The position numbers were made by a program, and so were the translations under genes. From NCBI RefSeq assembly GCF_900009145.1, contig NZ_LN889812.1:506197-570196 (forward strand): a stretch of 64,000 nt of DNA, given 5' to 3'. Numbering within the stretch: position 1 is the first letter of the stretch; each line of letters starts with the position of its first letter. Origin of the DNA: Planktothrix tepida PCC 9214 (GTDB lineage Bacteria > Cyanobacteriota > Cyanobacteriia > Cyanobacteriales > Microcoleaceae). Below the pieces are notes generated by a model. The model ran no database searches. It was not told where the DNA came from and worked only from the letters and a program-made list of their open reading frames with translations. Below, piece by piece: positions 1 through 10,327 of this stretch.

Positions 1-361
1 AACTACCTCGTCGCAATAAAGCTTGAATTCGAGCGATTAATTCAGGGAGTTCGTAGGGCTTGATCACATAATCATCGGCTCCGGCTTCTAAACCCATGAC
101 CCGATCACTACTATTTTCCTTTGCACTTAATAGTAAAATCGGTATTTGTGACCCGTGCGATCGCAATTGGCGACACAGATTAATTCCATCTAAATTCGGA
201 AGCATAATATCGAGGATGATGAGATCATAGGGGATAGATTGAGCCAGTTCCAAACCCATTTGACCATCTGTTGCTATCTCAACCGTGTAATGGTGAGTCG
301 TGAGTTCTTGTGCTAGGATATTTGCTGTCATCTCGTCATCTTCTACGAGCAGAATTTTCAT
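1..361 (-). CDS. OmpR-type response regulator, N-terminal part (cut by window start)
   Basis: Reading the minus strand from the ATG at 361 gives an open frame to the window edge that begins MKILLVEDDE. It is a receiver domain: the acidic pocket is in VEDDE, the phospho-acceptor is Asp51 in LIILDIMLPNLDG, and the conserved Lys lies in DDYVIKPY near residue 100. The DDYVIKPYELPELIARIQAL stretch before the cut is typical of OmpR/PhoB regulators, whose DNA-binding winged helix would follow outside the window. It is the first gene of its transcript as seen here. The cognate kinase is not visible. The receiver call is firm; the OmpR subclass is an inference from the receiver alone. Confidence 0.85.
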   Translation of the reverse strand, partial: MKILLVEDDEMTANILAQELTTHHYTVEIATDGQMGLELAQSIPYDLIILDIMLPNLDGINLCRQLRSHGSQIPILLLSAKENSSDRVMGLEAGADDYVIKPYELPELIARIQALLRRGS

Positions 362-689
362 TAGAACTCATCCCTTACTTTGTTTTCAAAAAGCCTCAAA
401 ATTTTTTATCAGAAAAATGGGTTTAAAACCCTGTTTTTCTAGGACGGCTTTATATTGCGTTGTCTATTGACATCCAATCGTGCTACCATTTCGGATAACA
501 GGAAAGGTAAATAACCTGTCTAAAAACCTAGTTGCCTAACGGTAAATACTGAACCTTGACAATTGAATCTATAGGGTTCTACTGCATAGTTTTAGCTTCT
601 CCCCAGCAGTGGGTAAAAGATTCGTGGGAAGCTCAACAACCCGTTTTTGAAACGTATTTGTTTCAATTAAAAAAGAACTCGCAGTCATG
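362..689. other. Intergenic region upstream of the partial regulator
   Basis: There is no credible open frame here. The stretch should hold the promoter and leader of the minus-strand regulator that starts at 361. I cannot place a convincing -35/-10 pair. Confidence 0.4.
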
Positions 690-823
690 CGAATAGGGTA
701 GGGCTTACCCAAATCTACGCTTGGGGAGAACCCCACCTCTGATCAAGGCACTGCAAGGTACTTTGATTAAGTGGTTTCGACGAACCAAGAATCTTCACGC
801 CTTCAGGCTGAGGAGTGTCAACT
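690..823 (+). mobile_element. Possible IS200/IS605-type right-end scar with omega-RNA-like hairpins
   Basis: The stretch contains short hairpins in series: GGGTA/TACCC near 697-711, GGGG AGAA CCCC near 722-734, and an imperfect stem with a TTCA loop near 793-815 that runs into GTGTCAA. The order of a GGGG/CCCC hairpin, a CGAACCAAGAATC segment, a last hairpin and GTGTCAA recalls the right ends of cyanobacterial IS200/IS605 elements, where TnpB-associated omega RNA is encoded. This match is from memory. No tnpA or tnpB frame is present, so it would be a solo end or remnant. The stop codon of the next small gene (TGA at 818-820, minus strand) lies inside GTGTCAA. Confidence 0.4.
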
Positions 824-1006
824 CAAGGAACTCATTGGAGTTAAGCCCCTGGATTTCCTTACATTAGGAGTTGTTTCTAAGTCAGCTAAAATGCTATCAT
901 AATAGGGCATTTCCAGATAACAGTGACGACAAAACCAGTGAATTTCTCTTGCACGAATGTGCCGAAGTAAAGTATTAGAGCAGCAAGGACAAGTTGAAAA
1001 TAACAT
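818..1006 (-). CDS. Small Cys-rich zinc-ribbon-like protein
   Basis: The product has 62 residues. Cys6, Cys8 and Cys9 (CPCC) near the start and a CRHC pair at 26-29 suggest a zinc ribbon; no other domain is visible. Similar short CPCC...CxHC proteins occur widely in cyanobacteria (from memory), function unknown. It follows comFB at a 46-base distance on the same strand, so the two are probably co-transcribed. Its stop codon lies in the possible transposon end described just upstream, so the last residues (after about NVRKSRG) may have been altered by that event. Confidence 0.6.
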   Translation of the reverse strand: MLFSTCPCCSNTLLRHIRAREIHWFCRHCYLEMPYYDSILADLETTPNVRKSRGLTPMSSLS

Positions 1007-1052
1007 TTTCTAATCTCCTTTTTTAAATGAGGTTTATTAATCTTTTTTTTGT

Positions 1053-1406
1053 TTAACTTACTTTTCGGGAATTGCGAAAATTTTGATTATTATTGGGTTG
1101 AATGTCCATGTTATTTGAGCTAAAAATGCCAAAAATATCACGGATGCCTAAATGAATATAATATTCGATATCTAAGAACCGTTGACTTGAATAGGCAATC
1201 GATAATTTTGTCTGTTCCAGGTTTTCTGTTTTGTCTACTACAATGTATTTATTAGGAACACGACTCAGAACATAAGCAACTAATTCCTGACGTAAGTTAT
1301 TAGCCGAGAAAGTTTCCTGATGGAGAGACTTAGGATAGGTTTCTAAAATGTTGTCAATCTCCTCAATGACGAAAGGTAAAGTCAGATTGAGTAGCTTATT
1401 TTCCAT
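1053..1406 (-). CDS. ComFB-family protein, probable cyclic-dinucleotide receptor
   Basis: The product has 117 residues. The core around NLRQELVAYVLSRVPNKYIV (roughly 38-57) matches the cyanobacterial ComFB family (late competence protein). Members of this family in Nostoc and Synechocystis have been reported as c-di-GMP or c-di-AMP receptors that affect cell size or competence; assigning that role here is inference. The C-terminal tail is Asn- and Arg-rich and looks disordered. It sits upstream of the small Cys-rich gene on the same strand and downstream of a receiver/phytochrome operon, which would fit a light-to-second-messenger output. The 297 bases between it and the next receiver gene hold no gene that I can see. 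Confidence 0.7.
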   Translation of the reverse strand: MENKLLNLTLPFVIEEIDNILETYPKSLHQETFSANNLRQELVAYVLSRVPNKYIVVDKTENLEQTKLSIAYSSQRFLDIEYYIHLGIRDIFGIFSSNNMDIQPNNNQNFRNSRKVS

Positions 1407-1703
1407 TGTTTACTCCTTAAAAGATTTAATCGGTAATAGAGGCAAAATTTGCCTAACCCTTTTCTGCAAAGAAAGGGCGAGGAGGCTGTAATGCTTCAAA
1501 GATTAAAAAACAAATTTGAGGGAAATTTGAGGATTTTTTCTCACATTCTTTGTCAAAGCCGTAAAATCCTTTAGATTTAAGTTCAGCAGGGATTATTACT
1601 GACTTGTGAATAAGGGTGTAATTGTAATAATTAGCAAATTTCTGAAACTTTTCTTTACAAACTTTTGAGGATCAAGATGTTAACTGTTCCCTGTTCCCTA
1701 GTG

Positions 1704-2099
1704 CTATAGATTCCAGCCGAGAGCATGGGCAATTTGGGGAACTAGGGTGAGAGAATCAAAGGGTTTAGCGATCGCACCTTTCACACCCAACGCTTGAAAC
1801 CGATGAGGTTCAGTCAAACTGCGTCTTGCCGTTAAAAATATCACGGGGATAGGCTGGGTAACAGGATTCGCTTGTAGTTGTTGCAATACAGCTAAACCAT
1901 CCATATCAGGCATCATCACATCCAGTAGAATCGCATCAGGCTTCTCTGAAACAGCCTTCACTAAACCCTCTTGACCCGAAGCTGCCAATGATACATTCCA
2001 ACCCCCTAGTGTTTCCAAACATATTTTCACGATTTGTCGGATGTTGGATTCATCATCAATAAATAAAATTTGTTTACCTGGAGTCACTAGATTAGTCAT
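1704..2099 (-). CDS. Single-domain CheY-like response regulator
   Basis: This is a stand-alone receiver of 131 residues. The acidic pair is in FIDDES, the phospho-acceptor is Asp60 in LLDVMMPDMDG, and the conserved Lys is in AIAKPFD. There is no output domain. I chose the ATG at 2099 (MTNLVTPGKQ) over the in-frame upstream ATG at 2120, because homology starts just after it. It is the third gene after the phytochrome kinase and a sister receiver, 118 bases from the latter. The two receivers share the LLDVMMPDMDGL block and a GW near the C-terminus, so they are probably duplicates acting in one phosphorelay. Confidence 0.85.
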   Translation of the reverse strand: MTNLVTPGKQILFIDDESNIRQIVKICLETLGGWNVSLAASGQEGLVKAVSEKPDAILLDVMMPDMDGLAVLQQLQANPVTQPIPVIFLTARRSLTEPHRFQALGVKGAIAKPFDSLTLVPQIAHALGWNL

Positions 2100-2238
2100 A
2101 TTTATGACACCTCTTAGCATTCCCCAAGAGGCATTAGAAAAAATAATTCAACGTAGTAATTTCCCTACACCTAGAGATTAAAACAACAACTTGAGGAAAT
2201 TTAGAGGGAAGCGAATACGGTCTTGGCTTGCTATTGCA

Positions 2239-2616
2239 TTACCATCCCAGGGTAGAAGCCACTTGATCTGCCAGGGTCATAGGGTCAAAGGGTTTTGCAA
2301 TCACTCCTGCTATATCGAGTTGGGCAAATTGTTCTAAGTCGGTGGACTGTACTTTCGCAGTAAACAAAATGACTGGAATTGTTGAAGTTGTTGAACTCTC
2401 CTGCAACAATTGGAATACCGTGAGTCCGTCCATGTCAGGCATCATCACATCGAGTAAGATTGCATCCGGGTGTTGAGTTTGGGCGATCTCTAGTCCTTCT
2501 TGAGCCGATACAGCCGTTAGCGTCTCCCAACCCCCTAAATTTTGCAGACAAGCCTGAATGATGATGCAGAGGTTGAGTTCATCATCAATCACCAGAATCC
2601 GTTTCGGTTTTAGCAT
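2239..2616 (-). CDS. Single-domain CheY-like response regulator
   Basis: This is a receiver-only protein of 125 residues with IDDEL, phospho-acceptor Asp56 in LLDVMMPDMDG, and AKPFDP near the C-terminus. It begins 50 bases after the stop of the phytochrome-type kinase on the same strand, so it is most likely the direct phospho-acceptor of that kinase. Having no DNA-binding domain, it should act by protein contact or pass phosphate onward. Its close similarity to the next receiver suggests tandem duplication; which of the two receives phosphate first cannot be read from the sequence. Confidence 0.87.
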   Translation of the reverse strand: MLKPKRILVIDDELNLCIIIQACLQNLGGWETLTAVSAQEGLEIAQTQHPDAILLDVMMPDMDGLTVFQLLQESSTTSTIPVILFTAKVQSTDLEQFAQLDIAGVIAKPFDPMTLADQVASTLGW

Positions 2617-2666
2617 CAGTTTATGTCCTAACTACCTTAGCGACTGCTATAACATTGATTTCATAG

Positions 2667-5600
2667 TTAATCAAGTTGTTTTGGCAAAGTGAAATAGAAC
2701 TTACTGCCTGCTCCAACAACACTTTCTACCCAAATTTTGCCCCCATGTTGTTGTACGATGCTTTGACAAATTGCTAAACCTAAACCAGTTCCTCCCTTTT
2801 GTCGGGAATCAGACGCATCGACTTGTTGAAATCGTCCAAAAATTGTTTCTAATTTATCAGCCGGAACACCACGCCCTTGATCTGTCACTTCAAATAAAAC
2901 CCGGTCTGCAAGTTCTTGAGCTTTAAGGGTTACGCTACTTTGAGGCAGTGAAAATTTAATCGCATTGCTAATTAAATTAACCAGGGTTTGAATAATCCGA
3001 TCACTATCTGCCCAAACTTGAGCAGAACTCGGTTCAACTAATAAGGTGATATGGCTTTGTGCTGCTAAAGATTGCAGGGTTTTAACCGATTGTTCCATGA
3101 GGGTGATTGCATCACACCACTGCTGATTTAGTTTAACTTTCTGTGCCTCAAGTCGCTCTAAATCCAGAATGTCATTGACCAAACGGACTAAACGTTCTGT
3201 ATCGTGAACGGCGATATCTAACATTTGTTGAGTCGCATCTGGCTGGTTTTTGAAGATTCCCGCAGCCAGTAACCCCAGAGAACCCCGAATTGAAGCCAGG
3301 GGTGTTCGCAATTCATGGCTGACAATGGAGATAAACTCGCTTTTCATTTGTTCAATGATTCGACGTTCAGTGATATCCTCGACGGTTCCCACATAACCCA
3401 TAAATTGGCTGCTTGTCTGATACAAGGGAGAGGTTCTCATTTGGGCAAAACGGATAATGCCATCTGGATGAACATAGCGAACCTCAGCCAAAAATTCCCC
3501 TTGTTCGGATAGGGTTTGTGACCATTGCTCCATGAGCCATTCTCGGTCTTCGGGGTGAACAAATGCTAACCAACCGTCTCCCAAGGCCTGATCAAAGGTG
3601 TAGCCACAAATTGCTTGACAACGGGGATTGGTATAAATCCATTGTCCCTGGGCATCGATGCGGAAGATCCCGACCGGAGAATTCTCACTTAAAAACCGGA
3701 ATTCCGCTTCACTCTGCTGCAATGCGATCGCTACTTGCTGACGTTCCTTGAGTTCGTTCTGAAGTTGTTGGTAGAGTTCCGATTGCTGAATGGCGATCGC
3801 CATTTGATTCGCCAACTGCTGAATTAATTCGATTTCCCCAGGTTGCCATTCTCTTGGCCGTGAACATTGATGAGTAATTAACAATCCCCAAAGATGATTA
3901 TTTTGGAGAATGGGAACGACCAGTTCGGCTCTGACTTGAATCTGTTCGAGAAATTCCACCATACAAGGCAGTAACGCTTCGTTGCAAAGGCGGTCAGTCA
4001 GGGTAAACACTTTCCCCTGAGCGTAAATCTCACGGCAGTGTTCGGGGAATGCCTCTTCGGGTAAGGTGATATTGGCAATTTTTGGCCATTGGGGTGCGAT
4101 AGCCTCCGCAATCACTGTTCCGGTATAGTCAGGCCAAATACGATAAACCACTACTCGGTCAGCCCCCAACACTTGTTGCACTTGATGAACGCTGGTATGG
4201 AGGATTTCTGTAAACTCTAAGGATTGGCGGATTTGTTGAGCCACTGTCACCATCAATCGTTCTCGTTCCATCTGCTGTTGTAAGGTGGCTTGAGAGCGTT
4301 CGAGGGCTTGAGTTCGTTGTTGCACTCGCATTTCTAACTCTTGATTGAGTTGCTGTAAAGTAGCTTCAGCTTGCTTGCGTGCTGTAATATCTCGTTGCAC
4401 TGCTATCCAATTGGTATACCCGCCCGTGTTATCTGCAACGGGTACAATACTAATTTCAACCCAATACGGCGAACCGTCTTTGCGATAGTTAATCAGGTCA
4501 ACTCTGACAGGTTGCCAGTTTTGTAAAGCCGTGCGAATTTGTTCTAAAGCGGTTCGGTCTGTGTTTTCCCCTTGCAAGAGTCGTGGCGTTTTGCCCAAAA
4601 CTTCCTCTGGGGTATAGCCCGTCATGTGAGTAAAGGCAGGATTGACATAAATAATCCGGGGGCCAGGGTCGTTAATGGGTTCGGCCTCAGTAATCACAAC
4701 TGAATCATTTGTTGAGAGAATAACGGACTCAAGAAGATGCAGTTGGGTTTCTCTGGCTTTGCGATCGCTAATCTCCACCACCGTTCCCAACATCCGCAGA
4801 GTTTCACCCTCAGTGTTATAGAAAAATTTACCCTTCGCCTCAATCCAGTGGAGACTTCCATCCGGCCAAACGACTCGGAATTGATGCTCATAATCCTTCT
4901 GTTTTTCCCGGCGTGCTTCTTCTACGGCTAAAGCAATTGTGGCTCGATCTTCTGAATAAATGCAGGCTTCAAACGCTTCATAAGTGCCATTAAATGTTCC
5001 AGGTTCTAACCCAAATAACTGTTCATGACCCCTTGACCAAGTAATCTGATTAGTCAGTAAATCCCAATCCCAAATGCCCATTTGAGCCGCAGACAAAGCC
5101 AGGGTTAATTGTTGATTAATTTTGGCGATTTCATCCGCTTTCCGCAAGACAATTCCAATAATTGCACTTCTGAGTTTTAAAGCAATTTCAATTTCACAGG
5201 GTTGCCAAGGTAAAGACTTTAATCGAACCGTTTCTTGCCACAAATCAAAGGATTTGCGAGGGGTTAGTTGCACATCTCCATTCTGCTTAATTTCAACAGG
5301 TTTATTTGGATTTCCAGCCCAATTTACCGTTTGAATTAATTCTGGGCGAAACCACAACACATACTGCTTGTGGATGTGAGATAAAGAAAGTGCCAGCAAT
5401 CCACTGCCAATATCTTTAAATTTCTCAGCCGTTGGATACAGTTTAGACAAAGAATCCGTATAAACAATATCTTGATTCAGGGGAGTTATTAACTCATTAA
5501 TTAACCCTTGAATATCAGCGATTTCAGGAGTTTGCCCAATCAAAGTTAAATTTTCATTCGCACAAATCGCTACTCCTTGAGCACCAACTAATTCTATTAA

Positions 5601-6671
5601 ATGATTTCTTTCTTTTAACAAACCCGTGACAAAATTCTCTTCTTCAGAAATTGCTTCGATAAATTTTGCCAGAATTGAGTTTAATTTAATCCGATAATCT
5701 AAAGTTTCATTCTCTTCTTTAGAATTGAGTTCTAAAGCCATCACTTTCCCTAAAAGCTCGCAAGCAGCACGGATTTCATAAGAAACAGACTTGGGTGATT
5801 GATGATGACAAGCGATTAACCCCCAGAGTTTTTGGTTCCGCATTAAGGAAATAGACATTGAAGCTCCAACCCCCATATTTTTGAGATACTCAATATGGAT
5901 TGGAGAAACGCTTCTTAACACACTAAAGCTGAGATCGAGGGGGTGATTTGTGAGGGGATTATTAACCGGAAAAAGTTCAACAGCTTGGTAATTGACATCA
6001 GGAATTAACCGCAGTAAATTTAACCCATACAAATGCCTTGCTTGTCGGGGAATGTCTGAAGCCGGATAGTGTAAACCCAAGTAAGGATTCAATTCCTCTA
6101 ATTTATCTTCGGCAATAATTGTACCTGCATCTTCCGCATCAAATTGGTAGACCATCACTCGGTCAAACCCAGTTAGTTTTCGGATTTCCTTAACAATTGT
6201 TTGGCAGAGTTCATTTAAAGTAAATGTTTTTTGAATTTGGGCTAGGGGTGCTTGAACTAAATGATAAAGGCTAAAAAAATGACTAAATTGTTTTGAGGTT
6301 ACAGGTTCTAATTCAAGAATTAAAACACCATCTGAACGATGAAGAATTCCATCAAAAAACCGTTGTTTTTTTTGAGTCTTAATTGATAATTTGAGTGGAT
6401 TTATAGTTCCCAAGCCTTCATCTCGTTTTTGATGAATTTGTTCAATGAAGCGTGATTCAAGAATTTTATCTAATTTTTTTCTTAAAAGTTTTTGAGGATG
6501 AATTCCAAGAAGGTTAAAAGTATTGTTGCTAACTTGTAAAATTTTTAGCTGAGGTTCTTGTAGAACAAAAAGAATACCATGAGCCTGAATCAATCCCGGA
6601 ATGTGAATTGGTTCTGTGTCACAGTTCGTTAGATCAACTGTTGATGGAAATAAAGGATCTATTTGATTCAT
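2667..6671 (-). CDS. Bacteriophytochrome-type hybrid sensor histidine kinase (PAS-GAF-PHY-PAS-PAS-GAF-PAS-HK)
   Basis: The product has 1334 residues. Phytochrome core: a PAS domain at about 15-120 with Cys18 in TNCDTEPIHIPG, the biliverdin-binding position of bacteriophytochromes; a GAF at about 135-315 with PASDIPRQAR and SPIHIEYL (Ile, not Cys, after His, so no Cph1-type thioether); and a PHY at about 335-515 with WFRPE and PRKSF. Then two PAS domains (about 530-765; the second is LOV-like but lacks the LOV Cys), a coiled coil, a cyanobacteriochrome-like GAF (about 815-970), a PAS, a HisKA domain with SHELRTPL near 1118, and an ATPase with N, G1 (DQGRGVP) and GTGLGLAI boxes. It is soluble. 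Two receiver genes follow. The expected role is a red/far-red light sensor kinase. Confidence 0.9.
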   Translation of the reverse strand: MNQIDPLFPSTVDLTNCDTEPIHIPGLIQAHGILFVLQEPQLKILQVSNNTFNLLGIHPQKLLRKKLDKILESRFIEQIHQKRDEGLGTINPLKLSIKTQKKQRFFDGILHRSDGVLILELEPVTSKQFSHFFSLYHLVQAPLAQIQKTFTLNELCQTIVKEIRKLTGFDRVMVYQFDAEDAGTIIAEDKLEELNPYLGLHYPASDIPRQARHLYGLNLLRLIPDVNYQAVELFPVNNPLTNHPLDLSFSVLRSVSPIHIEYLKNMGVGASMSISLMRNQKLWGLIACHHQSPKSVSYEIRAACELLGKVMALELNSKEENETLDYRIKLNSILAKFIEAISEEENFVTGLLKERNHLIELVGAQGVAICANENLTLIGQTPEIADIQGLINELITPLNQDIVYTDSLSKLYPTAEKFKDIGSGLLALSLSHIHKQYVLWFRPELIQTVNWAGNPNKPVEIKQNGDVQLTPRKSFDLWQETVRLKSLPWQPCEIEIALKLRSAIIGIVLRKADEIAKINQQLTLALSAAQMGIWDWDLLTNQITWSRGHEQLFGLEPGTFNGTYEAFEACIYSEDRATIALAVEEARREKQKDYEHQFRVVWPDGSLHWIEAKGKFFYNTEGETLRMLGTVVEISDRKARETQLHLLESVILSTNDSVVITEAEPINDPGPRIIYVNPAFTHMTGYTPEEVLGKTPRLLQGENTDRTALEQIRTALQNWQPVRVDLINYRKDGSPYWVEISIVPVADNTGGYTNWIAVQRDITARKQAEATLQQLNQELEMRVQQRTQALERSQATLQQQMERERLMVTVAQQIRQSLEFTEILHTSVHQVQQVLGADRVVVYRIWPDYTGTVIAEAIAPQWPKIANITLPEEAFPEHCREIYAQGKVFTLTDRLCNEALLPCMVEFLEQIQVRAELVVPILQNNHLWGLLITHQCSRPREWQPGEIELIQQLANQMAIAIQQSELYQQLQNELKERQQVAIALQQSEAEFRFLSENSPVGIFRIDAQGQWIYTNPRCQAICGYTFDQALGDGWLAFVHPEDREWLMEQWSQTLSEQGEFLAEVRYVHPDGIIRFAQMRTSPLYQTSSQFMGYVGTVEDITERRIIEQMKSEFISIVSHELRTPLASIRGSLGLLAAGIFKNQPDATQQMLDIAVHDTERLVRLVNDILDLERLEAQKVKLNQQWCDAITLMEQSVKTLQSLAAQSHITLLVEPSSAQVWADSDRIIQTLVNLISNAIKFSLPQSSVTLKAQELADRVLFEVTDQGRGVPADKLETIFGRFQQVDASDSRQKGGTGLGLAICQSIVQQHGGKIWVESVVGAGSKFYFTLPKQLD

Positions 6672-6818
6672 CTTTAGATTTGACCTAGGGCTAGGGGTCA
6701 GTTCAGTTATGTCATCAAAGATATAGCAAGGTTAAATCAATCAATGATTGATTGAAATAATTGTTGATATATAGCAAGTCTAAATCAGTTGTATAAATGT
6801 CTTAAAATCTAATTGATC

Positions 6819-6846
6819 GTAGGGGCGAGGCACGCCTCGCCCCTAC
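6819..6846. repeat. 28-bp REP-like palindrome (GTAG...CTAC)
   Basis: Perfect 13-bp arms (GTAGGGGCGAGGC and its complement) surround two bases. It lies in the gap between glmS (3' end) and the phytochrome gene (5' end). Near-identical arms recur at 60017-60044, and parts of it at 26757 and 28244. Confidence 0.85.
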
Positions 6847-6925
6847 ACGAGGATTTGTGTCTATTTTATCGTAAAGTGTACAACTTTATTGTTGTTTGAC
6901 AACATTTGTACAAAATCTAACCGAA

Positions 6926-8854
<1,929 letters not shown>

Positions 8855-9018
8855 ACTTCACAACTCCTACTTTAATTGCCTTGATCTTACAATTTGGAAC
8901 CATTCTATTCCGGTAGAGCATCAAGAAGCTATAAAACATAACCCACCATTTCACCCTATTTAGTTCCAGTGCGTCAGTCCTGGTACTATATTGACGACGC
9001 AGACATTAGGGAAATCCA

Positions 9019-10116
9019 GTGGAGCCAAATTTTCAACCTCTCAATCCTGAGAATCCTGGGGTACAGGAAGTCATACAATATATGTTGTCACGTCGTCAGT
9101 TTCTTGTGTTAGGTACTGGCTCTTTTGTGACAACACTGATGCTTTCAAGCTTGATAGGGGAAGCTGAATCTGCTCAAAATACCGATGTTTCTTCTGCAAG
9201 CAATTCAATCAAAAGTGAGGTAAAAAGAATGGATATTCAGCCCACTAATCCTGACTATTTTATTCCCAATCGATTTCAAGGAAAAACGATTTTAATTACA
9301 GGTGCGGCGACGGGAATTGGATCGGCTACGGCGATTAGAGCCGCTCGTGAGGGTGCTAATGTGGTGGGAGTTGACCGCAAGGAAAAAGAACTCAATCAGA
9401 CCATTAGCAACATTAAAGGGGAAGGACATAATGCGATCGCAATTGTCGGGAATGTGGTAGAAACGGCATTATGCGATCGTATGGTAACAGAAGCGGTGAA
9501 GGTCTTTGGCGGTGTCGATTTGGTGCTGAATGCGGCGGGAGTCATGGATGGAGGCGATCCGGCTCAACCTCTGAATTTTGAAGGTCAACGCAATTTGTTA
9601 CCTAATTCAATTCATCTGGCTACTGATGAATATTGGGATGCTGTGGTAGCAACGAATACAACGGGTGTATTTAAGTCGATGCGCTCAGAACTGCGACAGA
9701 TGGTTGCACAGGGTCAAGGGGGAGCTATTGTTAATATTGGTTCGATTGCAGGCTTAACCGGATTAGCTGGAAATCCCGCCTACGTTGCTAGTAAACACGG
9801 AGTTACAGGCTTAACGCGAAATGCAGCCCTAGATTATGCGCCTTACGGGATTCGCATCAACTCAGTTAATATGGCAGCCACAGATACACCAATGGTAGCG
9901 AGAGCGGGTGAATTTGTGCAAGCCAGCAAAAAATCTGGAGAGGGTAGCTCAATGGGTGGACTCAAACTCCAGAGCATTTTGTCTGCTGTTGATTCTAAAC
10001 ATCGTTCGGCTACGGTTTGGGAACAAGGAGCTATTATTCTGTTTCTTTTGTCTCCAGATGCTTCTAATTTAACGGGTTGTACTTATGCGACGGATGGAGG
10101 TTGGACGGCTTACTAA
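9019..10116 (+). CDS. SDR-family oxidoreductase with Tat-like leader
   Basis: This is a classical short-chain dehydrogenase: nucleotide-binding TGAATGIG (94-101), NAAG (171-174), and the catalytic set Ser242, Tyr255 and Lys259 in the YVASK motif. The substrate is unknown. Before the Rossmann fold there are about 85 extra residues with SRRQFLVLG at 24-32 followed by a hydrophobic stretch, which reads as a twin-arginine leader and is unusual for SDRs. The annotated start is GTG at 9019; an ATG at 9082 (MLSRRQF) would give a compact Tat leader and is a real alternative. Export with a bound cofactor would fit Tat transport, but this is inference. It is divergent from glmS. Confidence 0.8.
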   Translation: MEPNFQPLNPENPGVQEVIQYMLSRRQFLVLGTGSFVTTLMLSSLIGEAESAQNTDVSSASNSIKSEVKRMDIQPTNPDYFIPNRFQGKTILITGAATGIGSATAIRAAREGANVVGVDRKEKELNQTISNIKGEGHNAIAIVGNVVETALCDRMVTEAVKVFGGVDLVLNAAGVMDGGDPAQPLNFEGQRNLLPNSIHLATDEYWDAVVATNTTGVFKSMRSELRQMVAQGQGGAIVNIGSIAGLTGLAGNPAYVASKHGVTGLTRNAALDYAPYGIRINSVNMAATDTPMVARAGEFVQASKKSGEGSSMGGLKLQSILSAVDSKHRSATVWEQGAIILFLLSPDASNLTGCTYATDGGWTAY

Positions 10117-10165
10117 AGAGATTTAGTTCGACCGAGTGTAATAGCCTAGCTACCAAAATTATATA

Positions 10166-10296
10166 ATATGAAATCCTTAAGTATTTGCTATCAATAATAA
10201 ATGGGGTAACTCATCACTTTTTACTATCTCCTATTTCCTATTTTATTGTCCCCTCTGTTCCCTTTTCCCTCTAGTATTAATTTAAGGATTTCATAT
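10166..10296. repeat. 131-bp element bounded by 15-bp perfect inverted repeats
   Basis: ATATGAAATCCTTAA at 10166-10180 is repeated as its exact complement at 10282-10296. The interior is AT- and pyrimidine-rich with no frame. It could be a small non-autonomous transposable element or a long stem-loop between the convergent SDR and hypD genes. Confidence 0.5.
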
Positions 10297-10327
10297 CAGA
10301 ATCTGCGATCGCTTACAACAACCCAAT

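Noticed and set aside
9064..9082. Moving the SDR start to the ATG at 9082
   Set aside because: Plausible, with AGGAAG upstream at a rather long distance, but the GTG at 9019 has AGGG at a better one; kept as an alternative only.
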